62,821 nucleotides of DNA from Deltaproteobacteria bacterium (GTDB lineage: Bacteria; Desulfobacterota; Binatia; UBA9968; JAJDTQ01), in contig JAPPNE010000061.1 of the NCBI GenBank assembly GCA_028818775.1, positions 1-62,821 on the forward strand, given 5' to 3'. The notes beneath the pieces were generated by a model. The model was not told the origin of the DNA, searched no databases, and saw nothing but the letters and a program-made list of their open reading frames with translations. The position numbers were made by a program, and so were the translations under genes. The stretch's first letter is position 1. Every line of letters begins with the position of its first letter. Shown piece after piece: positions 57,992-62,821 of the stretch.

Positions 57992-59107
57992 TTACCTCGG
58001 GTCGAGGATCCAGCCGCCTTCCTTTTCCATGCCGATGACGAGCTCGTCGTCGGCATCCGAGGGCATCACCTCTTCCAGGTGCTTCGCGTAGTCCTCGTCG
58101 GACAGCAGCTCTCCGTCGACGCTGTAGGGCTGGCCGGCGTAGTTGCCGATGTAGCGGCGGAACTTGTCGCTGGGAATCGTCAGCGGGGGCTGGTCGTCGG
58201 CGATGTTGTGGTTCAACGCATCCACCAGCGCCTGCACCTCCTTGAAGAAGGTCGTCCTTGACAACTCGTTCAGCCGGTCCATGTCCGCCGGCTCGTCGTA
58301 CAGGTGCTCGTCGTAGCGCCCCTTGAGGCCCCAGACATAGGCCCAGTGGGCGGAGCTGGACTCGTCCTGCCCGAACAGGTCGTAGGCGGTGGAGATCCAC
58401 TTGTTGAAGTACTTCTGGATGATGGGCATGGGGATCTTGCCGGCTTTGACGATGCGCATCAGGCCGATGTTGCCCTGGGCCAGGTGGTAGGCTTCTTCCT
58501 TCAGCATGGGCAACGTGCTGCGGCCTAGCGGCGCGAAGGCGCTCCGGCTCAGCATGTTCAACTGGTACTTGCCGTCGCGGTCGATGAAGCTCGTGTAGAC
58601 GAAGAAGTCGAGCCAGTTGCGCACGGGCTGGTTGAAGGAATCCAGCAGGCGCGAACCCTCGGACGCGCGCCGCTCCAGCAGCCGCTGGGACTGGCGCTTG
58701 CCGGACTCGCCGAACTGGGTCACCAGCACGTAGGCCATCTGCCAGCCGTGGCGCATCTCCTCGCGGTTGATACGGATCAGGTTCTTCAGGTCCACGTCGG
58801 TGGGCGCGCGCTCGATGAGGTTGGTCTGCTGCTCCACCGAGGCGAACTCGGTGTCGCCCTGGAACTCGATCAGGTGCGCCAGCGCGTCCTGGATGCGCTG
58901 GTCGGGGATGTCCGTGACCTTCTCCCACTTGGGCCGGCCGGCGTACTCGCCGAACTCGATCTCGTTGCTCTCCACGTCGTCGAGCTTGGTCTCGAAGGTG
59001 TAGTCGCCGCCGATCAGCTCCATGGGGTAGCCGATATCGTCGTGCCACTGGTGGAACGCATCCACCCAATCGTCGAAGGTGTCGATTCTTTCCTTCTTTA
59101 TCAACAT
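57992..59107 (-). CDS. BoxB/PaaA-like di-iron oxygenase (ferritin-like fold)
   Basis: A 371-residue protein from ATG 59107 behind AAGGAGGAG. It has the Phe-Gln-Gly-Asp-Thr-Glu-Phe-Ala-Ser-Val-Glu-Gln-Gln segment, Arg-Glu-Glu-Met-Arg-His-Gly-Trp-Gln-Met near residues 114-123, and Leu-Lys-Glu-Glu-Ala-Tyr-His-Leu near residue 204. The Glu-x-x-His pairs form the di-iron site seen in benzoyl-CoA 2,3-epoxidase (BoxB) and phenylacetyl-CoA epoxidase PaaA. It is shorter than BoxB (about 470) and has no BoxA/BoxC partner here. It may oxidise an aromatic CoA ester or another substrate. It converges on the Fe-S protein with a 36-base gap. Confidence 0.8.
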   Translation of the reverse strand: MLIKKERIDTFDDWVDAFHQWHDDIGYPMELIGGDYTFETKLDDVESNEIEFGEYAGRPKWEKVTDIPDQRIQDALAHLIEFQGDTEFASVEQQTNLIERAPTDVDLKNLIRINREEMRHGWQMAYVLVTQFGESGKRQSQRLLERRASEGSRLLDSFNQPVRNWLDFFVYTSFIDRDGKYQLNMLSRSAFAPLGRSTLPMLKEEAYHLAQGNIGLMRIVKAGKIPMPIIQKYFNKWISTAYDLFGQDESSSAHWAYVWGLKGRYDEHLYDEPADMDRLNELSRTTFFKEVQALVDALNHNIADDQPPLTIPSDKFRRYIGNYAGQPYSVDGELLSDEDYAKHLEEVMPSDADDELVIGMEKEGGWILDPR

Positions 59108-59229
59108 GCTCTCCTCCTTGATTTCGTAATGAACGTTAGTACGAAAGATTGCCCCAAGCTGACTCCACGCCGGCTGCACCGACAGGAGACTACGCCTGAG
59201 GTTTGATGGGTGTAGGACTATCCATACGC

Positions 59230-59259
59230 CGTTCGGCGCCGATTTGCAAGAGCCGAACG
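59230..59259 (-). terminator. Hairpin after the alpha/beta hydrolase gene
   Basis: CGTTCGGC and GCCGAACG form an 8-base perfect stem around a 14-base loop, 13 bases after the hydrolase stop on the minus strand. No T run follows it in that direction, so this may be a transcript-end stem rather than an intrinsic terminator. Confidence 0.45.
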
Positions 59260-59272
59260 ATCGTCCGCACGA

Positions 59273-60373
59273 TTATTTTCGCAGTTCCCTCTGGAGCCAG
59301 CGGACGATGGTGGGAAGGGTCTGCGGCGTCTGTCCCATGTGGCCTCCGGGGAAGACCCGGGCGGTCTTGGGGCCGCCGTGTTCCAGCAGCAGATACAGGT
59401 CCTCGATGGGCGTCTGCAGGTCGTTCTTCCCGTTGACGATCAGCATGGGGCAGGAGGGCCTGTCCAGCAGCCCCTGGGTCTTCAGCGACAACGACGGGAA
59501 GTACGCCACCAGATCCTCCAGGTCGAGCAGGCCGAAGGCGCTGGCGCGGCAGAACTCGTGGTCCATGAGGTAGCTTTCGGCGTTGGTGGACCGGCGCACC
59601 CACTCCGCCTGAAAGTTGTAGTGGACCCCGCCGCCCCATACGACCGACGCGCGCAGCCGCTCCGGCTCCACGAAGCTCATCTTGGCGGCCCAGTAGCCGC
59701 CGAAGCTGCGACCCAGGATGGCGATGCGCCGCGCATCCACGTCTTCGCGTTCACACAGATAATCGATGACCGCGCCGAACAGGCTCTCGGCGGTGGTGGA
59801 GCCCTTGATGGGTGCTTCCCCCACGCCGGGCATGTCCATGGCGCAAACCCCCAGCCCCGCGTTCAGCAACGCCTCGTCGTACTCGTGGCATTCCGGCTTG
59901 TAGGAGTCGATGCCGCCGAAGTTGATCACCACCGGGCAGGGGCTCACCCCGTCGGGCTTGCGCAGGAAGGCGCGGATCACCAGATCGCCGGGATAGGGGA
60001 TCTCCAGGACTTCCAGCGCCGGCGTGAAGTGGCGCGCGGCGCGCAGGTACAGCTCCAGGCTCTGGCGCGCGCATTCCCGCTTCCCCGGCGAGAGGGGAAC
60101 GGGATAGCGCCCGATGGTGTAGTACACGTAGGCCATGAGGAAGGCCTCCCGCGCCTCCGCCGCGTGTCCCGCCGCCTCGTGCGCCTCGCCGGCGTCCGCG
60201 TAAGGCTCCGCCGCTCGCGACCACTCGGCCGCCCAGAGCTCCGGGTCCTTGGTCGTGAGCCGGTCGAGCACCGGCTCCACGTCCTCGATCCGGGCGCCGC
60301 GGAAAACCGTGCGCTTGCCGGTGCGCTCGCGCACCATTGCCTTGATCTCGTCGAGGTTCTTGATTCGCCCCAT
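59273..60373 (-). CDS. Alpha/beta hydrolase of the FrsA/DUF1100-like type
   Basis: A 366-residue enzyme starting at ATG 60373 (Met-Gly-Arg-Ile-Lys-Asn) behind GAAGG; an ATG at 60415 adds residues that fit poorly. The N-terminal 130 residues are helical, followed by Val-Val-Ile-Asn-Phe-Gly-Gly-Ile-Asp (oxyanion strand). The nucleophile elbow is Leu-Gly-Arg-Ser-Phe-Gly-Gly near residue 221. Asp lies in Asn-Gly-Lys-Asn-Asp-Leu-Gln-Thr-Pro and His in Pro-Gly-Gly-His-Met-Gly near residue 346. Similar proteins include 2,6-dihydroxypseudooxynicotine hydrolase and polyketide-tailoring hydrolases. It probably cleaves C-C or ester bonds of a ring-derived intermediate. Confidence 0.85.
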   Translation of the reverse strand: MGRIKNLDEIKAMVRERTGKRTVFRGARIEDVEPVLDRLTTKDPELWAAEWSRAAEPYADAGEAHEAAGHAAEAREAFLMAYVYYTIGRYPVPLSPGKRECARQSLELYLRAARHFTPALEVLEIPYPGDLVIRAFLRKPDGVSPCPVVINFGGIDSYKPECHEYDEALLNAGLGVCAMDMPGVGEAPIKGSTTAESLFGAVIDYLCEREDVDARRIAILGRSFGGYWAAKMSFVEPERLRASVVWGGGVHYNFQAEWVRRSTNAESYLMDHEFCRASAFGLLDLEDLVAYFPSLSLKTQGLLDRPSCPMLIVNGKNDLQTPIEDLYLLLEHGGPKTARVFPGGHMGQTPQTLPTIVRWLQRELRK

Positions 60374-60418
60374 CTTGCCTTCTCTCCGGTCCGGCGCGTG
60401 CTTCGCCGGTCTCATGTG

Positions 60419-60718
60419 TCACAGGATGTCTTCATATCTGCGCCGCCCGTGCACGACTCTGTACACGCGGACCTGGGATCGAAGAACCTTGTAGAACACA
60501 AGATATTCGCCATGCCGCAGATAGCGGTAGCCGGAGGCCTTGAGAACTGCATCCCGTGGTATTCGTCCACGCTCCGGGAACTCTCCAAGGCTGGCGATCA
60601 GAGCGAGCAGGGCGTTCACGGTGTCCTCGGCCGTCGCGGGATTGTCCCGCGCAATGTATTACTGAATTTCGAGGAGATCCAATTGGGCGCGGCGAAGAAC
60701 GCGGATCTGCCGCGTCAT
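60419..60718 (-). pseudogene. ParE/RelE-family toxin interrupted by a nonsense codon
   Basis: The ATG at 60716-60718 overlaps the antitoxin stop (ATGA). Reading on gives Thr-Arg-Gln-Ile-Arg-Val-Leu-Arg-Arg-Ala-Gln-Leu-Asp-Leu-Leu-Glu-Ile-Gln, then a TAA at 60659-60661 as codon 20. After that the frame continues intact: Tyr-Ile-Ala-Arg-Asp-Asn-Pro-Ala-Thr-Ala-Glu-Asp, and ends Arg-Tyr-Glu-Asp-Ile-Leu. The two parts together make a 98-residue ParE fold with Leu-Val-Phe-Tyr-Lys-Val and Val-Tyr-Arg-Val-Val-His-Gly-Arg-Arg. A GTG at 60619 could restart the last 66 residues, which would lack the first helices. UAA is not a selenocysteine codon. Confidence 0.88.
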
Positions 60719-60978
60719 CCTCGCGCCTCGCGGAGAAGCGCGGCCAAGGCCTTCACGCCGATACCGCGGTCTCCGTGACGCGAATCCTCTTCAGCCGCGT
60801 TCAGCAACTCGTAGAGCTTGAGCCGCGCCTGATCCCGTTCGTAGGCCGCCGCACTCATCACCACTAGCTCACTCTCGCCGTTTTTCGTAATGAAGACCGG
60901 CTCCCCGGATTCATGACAGAGTTTCGAGATTTCGGCGGCCTTGTTGCGCAAATCCGAAACAGGGCGAATGACGGGCAT
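60715..60978 (-). CDS. Phd/YefM-family antitoxin
   Basis: An 87-residue antitoxin. The N-terminal DNA-binding domain is Pro-Val-Ser-Asp-Leu-Arg-Asn-Lys-Ala-Ala-Glu-Ile and Pro-Val-Phe-Ile-Thr-Lys-Asn-Gly-Glu-Ser-Glu-Leu-Val-Val-Met-Ser-Ala, the usual Phd/YefM fold. The C-terminal part (Ala-Leu-Leu-Arg-Glu-Ala-Arg) would bind the toxin. It is first in the operon, and the toxin frame overlaps its stop by ATGA but is broken by a stop codon. It might now neutralise a toxin elsewhere or persist as a repressor. Confidence 0.88.
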   Translation of the reverse strand: MPVIRPVSDLRNKAAEISKLCHESGEPVFITKNGESELVVMSAAAYERDQARLKLYELLNAAEEDSRHGDRGIGVKALAALLREARG

Positions 60979-61073
60979 GGCTTATCCTCCGCACGGAAAG
61001 GCTGTGCGAAAAATCTATCAGAATTCTGGTAATCTGCAACGTGGAACGGTCTCCGAGGATGTGGCCGGCACGC

Positions 61074-61808
61074 TCAGGAGAGCAGGTCTCCATGGCGTGT
61101 GCCCGCCACGGTGTCGAGGGGCTGGCCCGGCAGCGCCCAGCGCCGCTCCAGCAGGCGCACGCCGCGCACGATCAAGAGGGTCAGGAGAAGGTAGATCAGC
61201 CCCGCCAGCGCGAAGAATTCCACCGCCAGGTAGGTGCGTGCGATGAGGGTGCGCGCGACGCCGGTGAGGTCCAGCAGCGTGATGGTGCTCGCGAGGGCGC
61301 TGCCCTTGAGCATCAGGATCACCTCGTTGCCATAGGCCGGCAGCGCTTGCCGCACGGCCCTGGGCAGCACGATAAGGCGTATTTCCTGCCAGCGCGAAAA
61401 TCCGAGGGCCCGCGCCGCCTCCCGCTCGCCGAGGGGCACTGCCAGCATGCCGCCGCGGATGATCTCGGCTGTGTAGGCCGCGGTGTTCAGGCTGAAGGCG
61501 ATGATCGCGCACCAGTACGCCTCGCCCAGGACGGGCCACAGCGGGCTGTCCCTTACCATCTCGAACTGCGCCAAGCCGTAGTAGACCAGGAATATCTGGA
61601 CCAGGAGGGGGGTGCCCCGGAAGAAGAAAACGTAGCCGTAGGCCGGCGCCCGGAGCCAGCCATGGCGTGACGTGCGCATGAGCGCCAGCGGAAAGGCCAG
61701 GGTGGTGCCCGCCAGCATGGCCAGCGCCGTGAGTTGCACCGTGAGCCAGGCGCCGGTCAAGAGCTGCGCAGTGCTCTCGGCGGCCAGACCGTGGAGGGCG
61801 GCCATCAT
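61074..61808 (-). CDS. Polar amino acid ABC transporter permease (HisM/ArtM-like)
   Basis: A 244-residue membrane protein with about five helices. Its ATG overlaps the stop of the other permease (ATGA at 61805-61808). The His/Gln-family loop reads Ile-Ile-Arg-Gly-Gly-Met-Leu-Ala-Val-Pro-Leu-Gly-Glu-Arg-Glu-Ala-Ala-Arg-Ala-Leu-Gly-Phe, the EAA motif that contacts the ATPase. Phe-Phe-Arg-Gly-Thr-Pro-Leu-Leu-Val-Gln is the typical upstream motif. Gly-Asn-Glu-Val-Ile-Leu-Met-Leu-Lys-Gly-Ser-Ala-Leu follows. It pairs with the next permease for import of a polar amino acid or opine-like compound. No ATPase gene is visible. Confidence 0.92.
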   Translation of the reverse strand: MMAALHGLAAESTAQLLTGAWLTVQLTALAMLAGTTLAFPLALMRTSRHGWLRAPAYGYVFFFRGTPLLVQIFLVYYGLAQFEMVRDSPLWPVLGEAYWCAIIAFSLNTAAYTAEIIRGGMLAVPLGEREAARALGFSRWQEIRLIVLPRAVRQALPAYGNEVILMLKGSALASTITLLDLTGVARTLIARTYLAVEFFALAGLIYLLLTLLIVRGVRLLERRWALPGQPLDTVAGTRHGDLLS

Positions 61809-62509
61809 CCGGACCACTCCATTCCGCGTGCCGCACGTCGCTCCAGCACCTGGATGCCGGCCATGGAGACTGCCGTCATGCCGAGGTAGATGAACGCGGC
61901 GGCCACATAGAAAGGGAACGGTTGCTGCGTATAGCTCACCGCGAGAGCGCTTTTTCGCATGAGCTCGTCCAGCCCCACCACCGACACCAGGGACGTATCC
62001 TTGAGCAATACGAGGAACAGGTTGCCCAGCCCCGGGAGCGCCGTGCGCCAGACCTGCGGCAGCAGCACGTGGCGAAACGCGCGCGCCCGTGTAAGCCCCA
62101 GGGAGTAGGCCGCCTCGGTCTGTCCCGGCGGCACGGCCAGGAATGCGCCCCGCAGCACTTCGGCCGCGTAGGCGCCGAAGGTGAGACTGAGCGCCGCCAC
62201 GCCGGCGAGAAAGGGGTTCAGCTCGAAGAAGCCTGTAACGCCGAACAGCGCAGCCACGCGGCCGATGGCGGCGGAGGCGCCGAAGTAGACGATCAGGACC
62301 ACCAGCAGCTCCGGCACGCCGCGTACCGCGGTGGTGTATGCCCGGGCGGCGGTACGCAGCAGCCGCCGGTGGGACATCCGCGCCGCCGCCCCGGCGATGC
62401 CCAGCAACAGGCCGCCGGCGAGGGAGGCGCCCGCTAGCCCGGCGGTTACCAGTGTCCCTGCCGCGAGTTGGGCGCCGAAGCCGATCAGCAGCGCCGGGGG
62501 ATCGTTCAT
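61805..62509 (-). CDS. Polar amino acid ABC transporter permease (HisQ/ArtQ-like)
   Basis: A 234-residue membrane protein. It has Val-Arg-Gly-Val-Pro-Glu-Leu-Leu-Val (the HisM/Q family Arg-Gly-x-Pro motif) and the EAA loop Val-Leu-Arg-Gly-Ala-Phe-Leu-Ala-Val-Pro-Pro-Gly-Gln-Thr-Glu-Ala-Ala-Tyr-Ser-Leu. Leu-Leu-Lys-Asp-Thr-Ser-Leu-Val-Ser follows. The start is ATG 62509, with no strong ribosome site visible. It forms a transport unit with the downstream permease and with the binding protein that ends 79 bases upstream. Its stop codon is used for coupling to the next gene. Confidence 0.92.
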   Translation of the reverse strand: MNDPPALLIGFGAQLAAGTLVTAGLAGASLAGGLLLGIAGAAARMSHRRLLRTAARAYTTAVRGVPELLVVLIVYFGASAAIGRVAALFGVTGFFELNPFLAGVAALSLTFGAYAAEVLRGAFLAVPPGQTEAAYSLGLTRARAFRHVLLPQVWRTALPGLGNLFLVLLKDTSLVSVVGLDELMRKSALAVSYTQQPFPFYVAAAFIYLGMTAVSMAGIQVLERRAARGMEWSG

Positions 62510-62588
62510 GCGGAGAACCGCCGAAGAAAGGGGCCCATGGCAAGACGGAATTTACCCGGCAACGACTCTGCCGTAGGGCCGTGGGCCA

Positions 62589-62821
62589 CTAGTAGATGCT
62601 GAAGGGGAAGTACCGCGCGTTGATCTTGGCGTGGGTGCCGTCGGCGAGTATGGCCGCCAGCGCGGCGTTGAGCCGTTGCCGCAGCACGTTGTCCTCCTTG
62701 CGTACGGCAATGCCGATGCCCTCGTCCAGCTCGTAGGCGTCGCCCACCATCTCGAAACCGGCGCCGGCCTTGGTCTTCAGCCATTCGTGAAGCACCAACC
62801 CATCGGCGAAGATGGCGTCGA
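62589..62821 (-). CDS. Amino acid ABC transporter substrate-binding protein, C-terminal part
   Basis: The gene enters from the right edge and ends at 62589, giving the last 76 or so residues. Asp-Ala-Ile-Phe-Ala-Asp-Gly is the hinge-side segment of the HisJ/ArgT (SBP family 3) fold. It is followed by Ile-Gly-Ile-Ala-Val-Arg-Lys-Glu-Asp and the usual C-terminal Leu-Asn-Ala-Ala-Leu-Ala-Ala-Ile-Leu-Ala-Asp-Gly. The closing Lys-Ile-Asn-Ala-Arg-Tyr-Phe-Pro-Phe resembles Lys/Arg/ornithine-binding proteins. The signal peptide and ligand pocket lie outside the window, so ligand choice is open. Confidence 0.88.
   Translation of the reverse strand, partial: DAIFADGLVLHEWLKTKAGAGFEMVGDAYELDEGIGIAVRKEDNVLRQRLNAALAAILADGTHAKINARYFPFSIY

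Noticed and set aside
60659-60661. Stop in the ParE gene as a recoded codon
   Set aside because: It is TAA, not TGA, so selenocysteine insertion does not apply, and no hairpin or slippery site is visible near it.
1-62821. CRISPR arrays, IS transposases, tRNA or rRNA genes
   Set aside because: No regularly spaced repeats, no transposase motifs and no T-loop or rRNA core sequences were found by eye; the dispersed repeats are short and non-coding.

Overview
The window is a high-GC (mostly mid-60s %), gene-dense chromosomal segment of a Gram-negative bacterium. Signal peptides, a lipoprotein-like serine peptidase, a periplasmic DsbA-type protein, TctC- and HisJ-type binding proteins and a PhoB-type promoter support this. 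Many amidohydrolase-2 proteins, dienelactone hydrolases, acyl-CoA enzymes and a DUF6295 protein recall uncultured Tectomicrobia / Binatota / deltaproteobacteria-like genomes. That placement is inference. I saw no tRNA, rRNA, CRISPR array, insertion sequence or phage gene, and no gene-free stretch above 300 bases.

Layout. 1-5.1 kb: end of an amidohydrolase, a dienelactone hydrolase plus amidohydrolase pair, accB-accC, and an alpha/beta hydrolase. 5.2-8.5 kb: an orphan TctC-type binding protein, a drug/metabolite exporter and a glycerate 2-kinase. 8.5-13.1 kb: the selenocysteine genes selA-selB-selD on the minus strand; selD itself reads through an in-frame UGA at residue 17. 13.1-21.9 kb: MFS transporter, polysaccharide deacetylase bracketed by inverted repeats, two acyl-CoA dehydrogenases around an ADP-forming acyl-CoA synthetase, Fpg and TrmJ. 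22-26.1 kb: DsbA-like protein, DUF4143 ATPase, and an arsenic cassette arsR-aqpS-arsC. 26.1-31.1 kb: pstSCAB behind an array of five 11-bp-spaced PhoB half-sites. 31.1-36.7 kb: ankyrin protein, S9 peptidase and aldo/keto reductase operon, then an amidase. 36.8-43.4 kb: vapBC, then argininosuccinate-lyase-like, racemase-like, acyl-CoA ligase and GlcG-like genes, and sdaA. 43.4-45.3 kb: a lower-GC three-gene module (STAS-HATPase fusion, DUF4325 STAS-like protein, PIN nuclease). 45.3-49.2 kb: pgi with an apparent AUC start, a biotin-dependent carboxyltransferase, and higBA. 49.2-59.1 kb: three amidohydrolases (one frameshifted), DUF6295, hydrolases, an Asp-box beta-propeller protein, a CCG-domain Fe-S protein and a BoxB-like di-iron protein. 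59.2-62.8 kb: alpha/beta hydrolase, a Phd antitoxin with a nonsense-broken ParE toxin, and a polar amino acid ABC transporter running off the right edge.

How it fits together. Most genes serve uptake and breakdown of carboxylic and aromatic or amide compounds, ending in acyl-CoA and pyruvate metabolism. Inserted among them are stress and selfish modules: arsenic export, phosphate scavenging, three toxin-antitoxin loci and the STAS/HATPase/PIN set. The strongest unusual signals are the Sec-containing SelD with a candidate bacterial SECIS hairpin, the low-GC PIN module that looks like partner switching, the AUC start of pgi, and the killed ParE toxin beside an intact antitoxin.
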